Source: Xanthomonas albilineans
GTDB lineage: Bacteria; Pseudomonadota; Gammaproteobacteria; Xanthomonadales; Xanthomonadaceae
NCBI RefSeq assembly: GCF_002939705.1
Contig: NZ_MDCB01000023.1
Coordinates: 1 to 34,141 of the forward strand
DNA length: 34,141 nucleotides
Reading direction: 5' to 3'
Shown here piece by piece: positions 8,752-15,901 of this stretch. Position 1 is the stretch's first letter; every line of letters begins with the position of its first letter. The notes below the pieces were generated by a model. The model ran no database searches, was not told where the DNA came from, and saw only the letters and a program-made list of their open reading frames with translations. Position numbers and translations under genes: made by a program.

Positions 8752-9315
8752 GGCAACGAAGTCACATGCAGTGGAAGGCCGAAGCGCAGAGTAACAGCGT
8801 GGGCGATGCGAGGGACGGGACGAAGCCATGCATTTGACAGCCGCAGCACAATGCCGGCCATTAATGAAGCGGTTGGCACACCGGCCTCACCTGCGCATGA
8901 CGGCCATAACTTCGGCAGGCATCTCACTCCCGAATCAGTTCCCGCGCGCAACTTGGACTCAACTTTCAAGCGTAACGCTCCGCAATCGCATCGGATGGAC
9001 GCATGGAAAAGCAGAACCGTCATTTAAGTTCTTAAGAGCGCACTATGTCCAGCTCCAGGTAGGCCGCATCCACGCGGGGGCTTGGACAAGGAGCTTGTGC
9101 AAGTATTGCGACACAGCCTGCCGACACGAGGCAGGTGCATCTCTGCCCGATCAACACCACGCCATTATCGGACCTCAAGACAGGAACGACTCTGCGAGCT
9201 TGCCCTGCGTGCCGAAGCCAGTCTCAGTGCCTGCGCCACTACCGACCTTGCTCGCCTTGCAACTCGACTCGGCAGCACGCAGTCGCGCGAAGCTGTCATA
9301 TCTGACGCAGCCTAA
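8752..9315. other. Gene-free interval upstream of cysD
   Basis: About 560 bases without a convincing gene. The part next to cysD must hold its promoter and leader, but I cannot pick out a clear box. Short open frames on both strands (for example a 77-codon plus-strand frame at 9082-9315) are arginine/serine-rich and have no visible ribosome-binding site. No repeat or RNA structure stood out. It may contain decayed coding sequence. Confidence 0.5.
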
Positions 9316-9642
9316 CTAGCGGTACAGCCACCAGGCCACAGCGGCAACGGCAACGGCAAACAGCAACCCTGGTATGCCCCAGCGCCAGACACTCGCGCGC
9401 TTGCCAGCAGCCACTGTGGGCCCGGCGGCAACAGACAGCTCCAGACGACGATAACGTTGGACCATTACGATCGCCTCGCGCAGCGACATCTCCGGATAGT
9501 GATCGAAAATTAGCCTGGCCACTTTGCGCCGCTCGCCGCAGTGCAACGCCATTTCCACCGCCGGTGGCAGGCGCGGTTCGATCGCACTGCTTATCGGGAG
9601 TTCGCGCGCGTCTTTGTCGACAACCGCGGACACTCTCCCCAT
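9316..9642 (-). CDS. Small protein with L7/L12-like motif and a C-terminal membrane anchor
   Basis: A 108-residue protein of no known role. Residues about 30-65 (ALHCGERRKVARLIFDHYPE followed by MSLREAIVMVQRY) fit the helix-turn-helix pattern of the ribosomal protein L7/L12 C-terminal fold, whose usual form is KIxAIKLLREATGLGLKEAKDxVE. After a basic linker (GKRASVWRW) comes one transmembrane helix, GIPGLLFAVAVAAVAWWLYR, at the extreme C-terminus, so it is likely a tail-anchored inner-membrane protein with the domain in the cytoplasm. The gene directly upstream on the same strand carries the same motif, and only 18 bases separate the two. The link to L7/L12 is by pattern only. Confidence 0.6.
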   Translation of the reverse strand: MGRVSAVVDKDARELPISSAIEPRLPPAVEMALHCGERRKVARLIFDHYPEMSLREAIVMVQRYRRLELSVAAGPTVAAGKRASVWRWGIPGLLFAVAVAAVAWWLYR

Positions 9643-9660
9643 GGCATAGCGATCAAGTCG

Positions 9661-9825
9661 TTACGCCACCAACTGCGCCGCATCGGCATGCAACCATGAC
9701 TCGACCTGCAACTTCGCGCTGTGCAGATCCATGTCGCGGTGGGTACGCAATAGTTTGATCGCCTGAATGATCTTGCAACGCGCCAAGGCGTCGGCGACAA
9801 GCGGCGGCGGCAGGTTCCGGTTCAT
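9661..9825 (-). CDS. 54-residue L7/L12-like mini protein
   Basis: A short gene that is easy to overlook. ATG at 9825, TAA at 9661. The protein begins MNRNLPPPLVADALARCKII and goes on with QAIKLLRTHRDMDLHSAKLQVESWLHADAAQ cut short here to its core: AIKLLRTHRDMDLHSAK. That core is a close match to the L7/L12 C-terminal signature (KIxAIKLLREATGLGLKEAK). Codon use is regular and GC-rich at third positions, and the reading frame is protein-like throughout. It ends 18 bases before the next minus-strand gene, which has a related motif plus a membrane anchor, so the two probably form an operon and may interact. Function unknown; stand-alone L7/L12-like small proteins exist in many proteobacteria. Confidence 0.65.
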   Translation of the reverse strand: MNRNLPPPLVADALARCKIIQAIKLLRTHRDMDLHSAKLQVESWLHADAAQLVA

Positions 9826-9944
9826 GTCGCAGATGTTGAGATGACGATACGAGACAGTCTGGCCATGGGCGAGTTAAGCGGCCGTGGCAGCGGAAGGTCG
9901 CAGCATCACACTTCCATCATTCGCCCCCCACAAAGATTCGCGTT

Positions 9945-10505
9945 ATGAAGATCGACATCTGGCAAGGCGACATCACCCATCTCGACGTGGACGCTATCGT
10001 CAACGCCACCAACGAATCACTGCTCGGCGGCGACGGGGTGGACGATGCGATTCACCGTGCTGCAGGTCCGGAACTGCTGGAGGAATGTCGGCGACTGCCG
10101 GAACTCAAGCCAGGCGTACGTTGCCCGGCCGGTGAAGTACACGCCACGGCAGGTTACCGGCTCAAAGCGCGATATGTGCTGCACACCGTCGGCCCGATGT
10201 GGCGCGACGGCCAGCGCAACGAACCAGCGTTGCTCGCCAACTGCTACTGGCGTGCTCTACGTCTAGCCGAGCAGATGGGCCTGGAGTCGGTCGCGTTTCC
10301 CCCGATCAGTTGCGGCGCCGCTGGTTACCCGCTGCACCAGGCAGCACGCATCGCAGCGACCGAGACCGACGCCTGGCGGCGTGCGCATGCCTCGCCCAAG
10401 CGAATCATTCTGGTGGCCTACGATGCAACAGCCTACAAGGCCTATCAGCAAGCCATGGCCCAGATCACGATCGAGCAAACGGGTGGTCAGGCGCAGGTCG
10501 CCTGA
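9945..10505 (+). CDS. Macrodomain protein, O-acetyl-ADP-ribose deacetylase-like
   Basis: A 186-residue stand-alone macrodomain of the YmdB/MacroD type, expected to hydrolyse O-acetyl-ADP-ribose or remove ADP-ribose from proteins in the cytoplasm. The N-terminal half is canonical: MKIDIWQGDITHLDVDAIVN, then ATNESLLGGDGVDDAIHRAAG with the Asn20/Asn23 and Asp33 positions used for catalysis. The second loop reads FPPISCGAAGYP, where the family usually has FPAISTGVYGYP, so the Tyr of that loop is replaced by Ala; substrate fit or rate may differ. About 30 residues at the C-terminus (QITIEQTGGQAQVA) go beyond the fold. Single gene, divergent from the L7/L12-like pair with a 119-base shared upstream region, and no NAD-dependent deacetylase or toxin beside it. 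Confidence 0.88.
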   Translation: MKIDIWQGDITHLDVDAIVNATNESLLGGDGVDDAIHRAAGPELLEECRRLPELKPGVRCPAGEVHATAGYRLKARYVLHTVGPMWRDGQRNEPALLANCYWRALRLAEQMGLESVAFPPISCGAAGYPLHQAARIAATETDAWRRAHASPKRIILVAYDATAYKAYQQAMAQITIEQTGGQAQVA

Positions 10506-10566
10506 CCCGCGCCACAGCGACAAACGCCGCAACGCATAGCACAGCGGTCACGCCGCACACACCGAT

Positions 10567-10608
10567 AAAAAAGAACGCCGGCCATCGCCATCTGACGCGA
10601 ACTGGCCG
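10567..10608 (-). terminator. Possible terminator for the aldolase gene
   Basis: Read on the minus strand, a 6-bp stem (CGGCCA with TGGCCG, 18-base loop) is followed by GCGTTC and a run of six T. The position, just past the aldolase stop, fits. The stem is short. Confidence 0.35.
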
Positions 10609-10617
10609 ACCGACACC

Positions 10618-11622
10618 TCAGCCGCGCCACTTACCCAGCGCCGCCAGGCCGTTTTCCTTGGCCCGTTCGTACACCACCTGCTGTGACTTGGCGACATGAC
10701 CCTTGATGTCCCGCGACCACAGCTCCAATGCGGCCTGCTGCATCGCACGACCATACGAAAAGCTCAGCGGCCACGGCAGCGGGCCAAGCTGATTCATGGC
10801 GTTGAGGTGTGCGGTGGACTGCTCGTCGGTTTGTCCGCCGGAGAGGAACACGATGCCTGGCAGAATCGCCGGCACGGTGCTCTTGAGGCACATCACGGTG
10901 GACTCGGCCACTTCCTCGACACCAGCCTGCTCTTCGCAGTCCTTACCCGCGATCACCATCGACGCTTTCAGAATCGTGCCTTCCAGGACCACGTTCTGCT
11001 CGTACAACGCACCGAACAGCGCGCGCAGCGTAGCCTCGGTGACTTCGTAGCAAGTCTCGATGTCGTGGTCGCCGTCCATCAGCACTTCCGGCTCCACCAT
11101 CGGCACCAAGCCCTGTTCCTGGCACAGCGCCGCATAGCGCGCCAGCGCATGCGCGTTGGTTTCGATGCATACGCCCGAAGGGATGTCCTCGCCGATGGTA
11201 ATGACCGCGCGCCACTTGGCGAAGCGTGCGCCGAGCGTGTAGTACTCCTGCAGGCGCGCACGCAGGCCGTCCAGACCTTCTGTGATCAGCTCGCCCGGCA
11301 TGCCAGCCAACGGATACGTGCCCTTGTCGACCTTGATGCCCGGGATCAGGCCGTGCTCGGCCATGTATTTCGGAAACGGCACGCCGGCCTTGGTCTTCTG
11401 ACGGATGGTCTCGTCGTACAGGATGGCGCCAGAAATGTGTTCGCTCAGCTTCGGCGTGGTCAGCAACAGTTCGCGATAGGCGCGGCGGTTTTCCTCGACA
11501 TTTTCGATGCCGACGCTGGCAAAGCGCTTGGCGATGGTGCTGGTGGATTCGTCGATCGCGATGATGCCCTTACCCTGGGCAACCATCGCCTGTGCGGTTT
11601 CGGCAAGCTGTTCGATGCTCAT
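10618..11622 (-). CDS. Class I fructose-bisphosphate aldolase
   Basis: Cleaves fructose-1,6-bisphosphate into dihydroxyacetone phosphate and glyceraldehyde-3-phosphate, and runs in reverse in gluconeogenesis. At 334 residues it is the animal/plant-like Schiff-base enzyme, not the metal-dependent class II type. Seen in the sequence: KGIIAIDESTSTIAKRF near the N-terminus (18-34), KWRAVITIG (136-144), VEPEVLMDGDHD (176-187), and LEGTILKASMV with the Schiff-base lysine Lys219. SGGQTDEQSTAHLNAMN lies in the C-terminal third. The start at 11622 has AGGA placed well upstream; the open frame before it is not aldolase-like. In Xanthomonas this gene usually sits next to pyk; here two extra genes separate them. 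Minus-strand TATACT at about 11650-11656 could be its -10 box. Confidence 0.96.
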   Translation of the reverse strand: MSIEQLAETAQAMVAQGKGIIAIDESTSTIAKRFASVGIENVEENRRAYRELLLTTPKLSEHISGAILYDETIRQKTKAGVPFPKYMAEHGLIPGIKVDKGTYPLAGMPGELITEGLDGLRARLQEYYTLGARFAKWRAVITIGEDIPSGVCIETNAHALARYAALCQEQGLVPMVEPEVLMDGDHDIETCYEVTEATLRALFGALYEQNVVLEGTILKASMVIAGKDCEEQAGVEEVAESTVMCLKSTVPAILPGIVFLSGGQTDEQSTAHLNAMNQLGPLPWPLSFSYGRAMQQAALELWSRDIKGHVAKSQQVVYERAKENGLAALGKWRG

Positions 11623-11662
11623 GGGATTCCTGCGATACGGGGGAAGGCCCAGTATATCCCGG

Positions 11663-11873
11663 TCACCCACGGCAATCGTGGAAGGCGGACCGGCGATCGC
11701 GAAACCCGACAACAGCATCGCGCGGTTTTTTCTCTAAAGCCGCCACGTCCATCAGCCCGACACGCTCACCCAGCACATCGCACCTGCCATCGACGCCGGT
11801 CCGAAAGCCGATCTCGTCGTTGCAATGGCCTGGCTTTTTCTTGCTCGATCCTGGGTCGCAGGCGCGCCCGCCT
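11663..11873 (-). other. Coding-like stretch, possibly the frameshifted tail of the upstream small gene
   Basis: Downstream of the 102-residue gene, in a shifted frame, the minus strand reads a protein-like sequence (CDPGSSKKKPGHCNDEIGFR, later DVAALEKKPRDAVVGF) rich in charged residues, before a stop at 11663. It has no start codon of its own close by. It may be the original C-terminal half of that gene after a frameshift, or simply an open frame in the aldolase promoter region. Confidence 0.25.
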
Positions 11874-12182
11874 TCAGCGCGTCGCAGCAGGCGTAGACGA
11901 AGACGCAGGTGGCGTTGCACCGCCCCCGTCCACCCCATTCGGAAACGCCATCGGACAGACCTTCGCATACAGCGCCGAGGAGACCGGATTGTAACAGTGC
12001 GGATTGGTGACGACGAATGCACCAGAGGCAGGATTGACCGGCGCCCAGCAATCCGCGGGCACGCCCATGGTGCAAAACAGGAAGGGATTGTTGTCGTAGT
12101 AAGGAATGAAGACATACTGGGCCGAGGCCTGCATGGAGACCGCGCACAAGCACAATGCGGCAAACCATCCATGTGATTTCAT
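11874..12182 (-). CDS. Small secreted protein of unknown function, partner of the TrbJ-like gene
   Basis: A 102-residue exported protein. The N-terminus MKSHGWFAALCLCAVSMQASA is a signal peptide with cleavage before QYVFIPYYD. The mature part is rich in aromatic residues, Pro and Cys (PFLFCTMGVPADCWAPV, PHCYNP, AKVCPMAFP), so probably disulfide-bonded in the periplasm, and ends in a low-complexity tail PPASSSTPAATR. The start is well supported by AAGGAG eight bases upstream. It lies 70 bases after the TrbJ-like gene on the same strand, probably in the same transcript. I recognise no family. In another frame the coding character seems to continue past its stop, so the tail may be altered by a frameshift. 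Confidence 0.65.
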   Translation of the reverse strand: MKSHGWFAALCLCAVSMQASAQYVFIPYYDNNPFLFCTMGVPADCWAPVNPASGAFVVTNPHCYNPVSSALYAKVCPMAFPNGVDGGGATPPASSSTPAATR

Positions 12183-12252
12183 CACGCGCTCTCCTTGGTT
12201 GGAGCCATCTATTGCTGCGTATGAAAGGAGCGATGCGTCCACAAGGTCGCCA

Positions 12253-13011
12253 TCACTGCGACAGCGCCGCTGCAAGCGCGCCCGCCTGGATCACCTGCCC
12301 TATCAATTTTTTATTATTGTCGCCATCCAGCGCCTTGCGCGACAGCCGCGCCTGATCGTCCTTGAGCCCAAGAATGTAGTTGTCGTAGGCCTTCATCTCG
12401 GCCTGCCAGTAGTTCAGATCCATGGCGTTCTGGGCGACGAAGCGCTGGGTTTCGTTGTCATTGGCCGCCAAGGCCCCCTGGCCGGTCCCCACACTGTCAC
12501 GCTGGGCCTGCACCTGCTTGAACTGATCGTTGCGCTGGATCAGGCGCTTGAGCATGCGCACGGTTTCGTTGTACTGGGCATTCTGCGCAAGCACCATGCG
12601 TTTGCACACCTCCCCCTGCTCATGCACACCATCACCCTGAAAGTTGAGCGTGGCCGAACTGAACTTCTGCAGCAGACCCGATATCCCGCTCTGGCTGGCA
12701 CCGGGGCAGCTATCCTCCAGACCATAGTCCGACGGACGCTCGGCGAAGCTATCGGCCATCTTGGAGTCGCCGAAATTCAGCCGCTGCAAATTGATGAGCT
12801 GCTGTTGGTAATGATCCAACTCATGCTGATACTGCTCGAGCGTCCCCGTCCAGCGGGTAGCCTGATTGGCATATTCCTGCAATGCGCTGGCCATGGATCC
12901 AGGGTCATGGACGATCCACTGGGCATTGGCCGGCTTGGCCATCAGTCCAACAGCAATCAACACCCAAGCGAACGAGCGCACTGGACGGAAAAGGCGGAAA
13001 GAGGCGTTCAT
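12253..13011 (-). CDS. TrbJ/VirB5-like secreted protein, orphan
   Basis: A 252-residue protein with a signal peptide (RSFAWVLIAVGLMAKPANA, cleavage before QWIVHDP). The mature N-terminus QWIVHDPGSMASALQEYANQ and the following long helices (WTGTLEQYQHELDHYQQQLI, NLQRLNF) are the hallmark of TrbJ/VirB5 proteins, minor pilus components at the tip of type IV secretion or conjugation pili. The C-terminal half is also helical and Gln/Asn-rich. Two Cys (in EDSCPGAS and EVCKRM) could form a disulfide. Normally this gene sits inside a trb or virB operon; here only one small secreted partner is present, within the glycolytic block. It may be a relic of a mobile element or a lone adhesin or decoy. The start is at the first ATG giving a signal peptide; no strong ribosome-binding site. 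Confidence 0.7.
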   Translation of the reverse strand: MNASFRLFRPVRSFAWVLIAVGLMAKPANAQWIVHDPGSMASALQEYANQATRWTGTLEQYQHELDHYQQQLINLQRLNFGDSKMADSFAERPSDYGLEDSCPGASQSGISGLLQKFSSATLNFQGDGVHEQGEVCKRMVLAQNAQYNETVRMLKRLIQRNDQFKQVQAQRDSVGTGQGALAANDNETQRFVAQNAMDLNYWQAEMKAYDNYILGLKDDQARLSRKALDGDNNKKLIGQVIQAGALAAALSQ

Positions 13012-13324
13012 GACGAATCTCGGCAAGTCTTGTTCGGTAATAAAGGCACGCGGAACAGATGACAGCAGGATCCGATGCGCAGGGCAAACAGGCGGCGAGC
13101 CCCCCTGTCTTGCGCAACGACGAGCACGGGACACCTCCCCGGCGCTCGAGGGAACCGCATGAAAGCAACCGCTTGTGTGATCCGCTACGCGCATCGTCCT
13201 TGAACTGCGCATGAGGCAGTGTGAAAGAACTTTGGCATAGCCTTTGCTGAATTGCCACTGCACGGCACGACAGCCGATGGGCCGTGCAGACATCCCCCTT
13301 GGTTTATCTCGCTCTAGAACGCGT

Positions 13325-13342
13325 GGTAGGAAAATTCCTACC
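13325..13342. promoter_or_regulatory. Palindrome GGTAGGAA-AA-TTCCTACC, possible regulator site
   Basis: Two 8-base arms in perfect inverted repeat with a 2-base centre. The size and symmetry suit a dimeric regulator, for example of the NarL/FixJ type. It lies about 310 bases upstream of the TrbJ-like start and beyond the pyk terminator, so if active it would act on the TrbJ-like transcript. The regulator is unknown. Confidence 0.35.
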
Positions 13343-13502
13343 CTTTATCGCGGCGTTTTCCGACCTGCCGACACCATACCGGCGTCAGCTCCCGCGCAAC
13401 GGCAACTCATTCGCCGCCGGCGGGATCCTGGGCATCGGCTAGCACTGACCGCATCCGCCGCACAGAGGCCAGCGTCCGCAGTCGGAAAAGCAGAGCGTAC
13501 AG

Positions 13503-13535
13503 GGAAAACCGCGCGACGCTGGATACGTCGCGCGG
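13503..13535 (-). terminator. Intrinsic terminator of pyk
   Basis: On the minus strand a perfect 10-bp GC-rich stem (CCGCGCGACG with CGTCGCGCGG, 7-base loop) is followed by TTTTCCC, about 35 bases after the pyk stop codon. Stem and T-run fit Rho-independent termination. Confidence 0.75.
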
Positions 13536-13570
13536 CGGGATGGACCGCGCGGGTGGGCCCGGCGGCGCGA

Positions 13571-15037
13571 TTACAGATCGCCCAGACCGGTGGCGTTGCC
13601 GTCCGCGCCGACTTCGAGCAGGCGCAGCGTGTTGGTCGCGCCGTGGGTTTCCATGTGCTCACCGCTGGTGAACACCACACGGTCGCCCGGAGCCAACAGG
13701 CCAGCATCGACCAGCAGGCGGATGGCGCCACGCGCCGCTTCGCGCGGGGTCAGGCCACGGCTGTCGAAGTTGATCGGGAACACGTCGCGCATCATCGCCA
13801 TGTGTCGGCGCGCACCATCGTGGCGGGTGACCGCGAAAATCGGCGCCTTGGCGCGGAAGCGCGACAGGTAGCGCGGCGTACCGCCGGACTCGGTCATCGC
13901 CACGATCGCGCGCACGCCCACGTGCTGCGACAGGAACATCGTCGCCATCGCGATGGCTTGGTCGGCGCGCTCCAGGTTGCGCGGCGCCATACCGAAGTCG
14001 GTCTCGGTCTCGAACTGGCGCTCGGCGCCCAGACAGATGCGCGCCATCGCCTCGACCGCGCGGATCGGATAGGCGCCGGCGGCGCTTTCGGCCGAGAGCA
14101 TCACCGCGTCTGTACCGTCGATCACCGAGTTGGCCACGTCCAGCACTTCCGCACGGGTGGGGATCGGACTTTCCACCATCGACTGCAACATCTGCGTGGC
14201 GGTGATGACCACTTTGTTCTGCGCCAGCGATTCGCGGATGATCTTCTTCTGCAGACCAGGCAGCTCGGCGTCGCCGATCTCCACGCCCAGGTCGCCGCGC
14301 GCGACCATCACCACGTCCGAGGCCTCGACGATCTCGGTCAGGTTCTCGATCGCTTCGGTGCGCTCGATCTTGGACACCAACAGCGCATCGCAACCGTGGG
14401 CGCGGGCGATACGCCGCGCCTCGTTCATGTCTTCGGCATTGCGGCAGAACGACACTGCGATGAAGTCCACGCCGATCTTGGCGACGATGCCGATCAGCTC
14501 TTTGTCGCGCTCGGTCAACGCGCCCAGCGAGAGCCCGCCACCCTGCTTGTTCAGCCCCTTGCGGTCGGACAGCACGCCATCGTTGAGTACGCTGGTGACG
14601 ATGCGCTCGCCCTGCACGTCGGTCACCTGCAACTGCACCAGACCGTCGTCCAGCAGCAGGACATCGCCCGGGGCCACGTCCTGCGGCAGGCCAAGGTAGC
14701 TCACGCCCACTTGGGTAGCGTCGCCGGGCGCGGCATTGGGGTTGGCGATCAGGTCGAAACGCGCGCCCAGCTTGAGCGCAACCTTGCCTTCGGCGAAGCG
14801 CTCGATGCGGATCTTCGGGCCGGGCAGATCGGCGAGGATGCCGATCTCGGCACCGACGCGCGCGGCGGCGGCACGTACCTCCTCGGCGCGCTTGGCCTGA
14901 CCGGAAGGGTCACCGTGGCTGAAATTCAGCCGTACCACGTTGACGCCAGCCCGGAACAGATCCTCGAGCACGCCGGGCGGGTCGGTGGCCGGGCCAAGGG
15001 TGGCGAGAATCCTGGTACGGCGCTGGCGTTCGGTCAT
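13571..15037 (-). CDS. pyk: Pyruvate kinase
   Basis: Makes pyruvate and ATP from phosphoenolpyruvate and ADP, the last step of glycolysis. The 488-residue protein has all regions of the family: NFSHGD (38-43), DLPGPKIRIERF (70-81), the B domain from about 83-170, SFCRNAEDM (197-205), SKIERTEAIENL with the catalytic lysine Lys223, VMVARGDLGVEIG (243-255, Mg2+ site), and TDAVMLSAESAAGAYP. The C-terminal domain (MTESGGTPRYLSRFRA) is present, so allosteric control is possible. The ATG at 15037 follows AAGGA at good spacing; the upstream 14 codons are not part of the family. A terminator follows it. The 213 bases to the HAD gene upstream show nothing beyond its own promoter region. Confidence 0.97.
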   Translation of the reverse strand: MTERQRRTRILATLGPATDPPGVLEDLFRAGVNVVRLNFSHGDPSGQAKRAEEVRAAAARVGAEIGILADLPGPKIRIERFAEGKVALKLGARFDLIANPNAAPGDATQVGVSYLGLPQDVAPGDVLLLDDGLVQLQVTDVQGERIVTSVLNDGVLSDRKGLNKQGGGLSLGALTERDKELIGIVAKIGVDFIAVSFCRNAEDMNEARRIARAHGCDALLVSKIERTEAIENLTEIVEASDVVMVARGDLGVEIGDAELPGLQKKIIRESLAQNKVVITATQMLQSMVESPIPTRAEVLDVANSVIDGTDAVMLSAESAAGAYPIRAVEAMARICLGAERQFETETDFGMAPRNLERADQAIAMATMFLSQHVGVRAIVAMTESGGTPRYLSRFRAKAPIFAVTRHDGARRHMAMMRDVFPINFDSRGLTPREAARGAIRLLVDAGLLAPGDRVVFTSGEHMETHGATNTLRLLEVGADGNATGLGDL

Positions 15038-15250
15038 GATGGCATCCTTCGGAAAAGCATTCAAAGCTAGCACACACACCCATCACACAAAATGGCATTG
15101 TGACATGGCCGTCCGCACACCCCGGCATCGGGCGCACACCATGCGCGACAGTATGCAGCCGCGCATGCGGCGAACAACTCAGCCAGCGCGCTACAGACAG
15201 GCCAGCCCAGGTCGTCACCCCACGCCATTCCATCCCGATGCCCGCCACGT

Positions 15251-15901
15251 TCAGGCGGTGGCGAGCACCGGCAGATGCGCAGGCGTCGGCGCCAACGCGC
15301 CGGCCCCGGCCAGACGCAGTTCGTCCGCGTCGCCGAAGCCCCACAACACGCCGATGCTGCGCATGCCGTGGTGACGCGCGCCCTCGATGTCCATGCGTCG
15401 ATCGCCGATCATGCGGCACTGCGCTGCGGGCACGGCCAGCCGTGCCAATGCCTCGGCAATCAAGTCCGCCTTGAAGCGGCGCTGACCATCGTCGCTGGCG
15501 CCGACCACCTCCGCGAAACGATCGCCGAAGGGCAAGTGCGCGACGATGCGTTGCGCGAACCGCTGGTTCTTGGACGTCACCACCGCCAACTGGTGACCGG
15601 CCGCGTGCAACGCGTCCACCGCCGTGGCGATGCCGTCGAATACCTGCAATTCGCGCCAGCCTTGCGCGTCGTAGCGCGCTCGATACAACGACAGCGCCTG
15701 CTCCACCAGCGTTGGATCGCCCTGGAAATACTGGTGGAAGCTGTCGCGTAACGGCGGCCCGATCCAATCGCGCAACTGCGCCAACTCCGGCGCAGGGCGC
15801 CCCATGACGGCGAAAGCATGGCGGATGCCGCCGACGATGCCGGCCTCCGAATCGACCAAGGTGCCGTCCAAATCGAAGAACAGGGTGTCGATGCCGCTCA
15901 C
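15251..15901 (-). CDS. HAD-superfamily phosphatase, phosphoglycolate phosphatase-like
   Basis: A 216-residue HAD hydrolase expected to remove phosphate from a small metabolite, possibly 2-phosphoglycolate. Motif [12 protein letters not shown] has both catalytic aspartates, the C1 cap is helical ([14 protein letters not shown]), motif II is VVTSKNQ, and motif IV is [27 protein letters not shown]. The start is GTG at 15901, which overlaps the pgk stop as GTGA; there is no better ATG since the motif I region lies six residues in. Tight coupling to pgk suggests a job in cleaning up side products of lower glycolysis. The exact substrate is not decidable; PGP-like and Gph-like enzymes share these motifs. 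Confidence 0.9.
   Translation of the reverse strand: MSGIDTLFFDLDGTLVDSEAGIVGGIRHAFAVMGRPAPELAQLRDWIGPPLRDSFHQYFQGDPTLVEQALSLYRARYDAQGWRELQVFDGIATAVDALHAAGHQLAVVTSKNQRFAQRIVAHLPFGDRFAEVVGASDDGQRRFKADLIAEALARLAVPAAQCRMIGDRRMDIEGARHHGMRSIGVLWGFGDADELRLAGAGALAPTPAHLPVLATA

Larger units (their letters stand above)
13012..13570. other. Gene-free interval between pyk and the TrbJ-like gene
   Basis: About 560 bases with no convincing gene. It holds the pyk terminator (13503-13535), a palindrome at 13325-13342, and presumably the promoter of the TrbJ-like gene. The frame of that gene is open back to 13293 but the sequence there is not protein-like. Confidence 0.5.

Noticed and set aside
9082-9315. 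77-codon plus-strand frame upstream of cysD
   Set aside because: No start signal, no motif, and composition like non-coding shadows.
13244-15070. A 608-codon open frame on the plus strand opposite pyk
   Set aside because: It is an antisense shadow of a GC-rich gene; composition is His/Arg/Gln-rich, with no ribosome-binding site or family motifs.
15098-15124. Possible CRP/Clp-like site upstream of pyk (TCACA ... TGTGA)
   Set aside because: The half sites are in the reverse order to the known TGTGA-TCACA consensus and the spacing is wrong.
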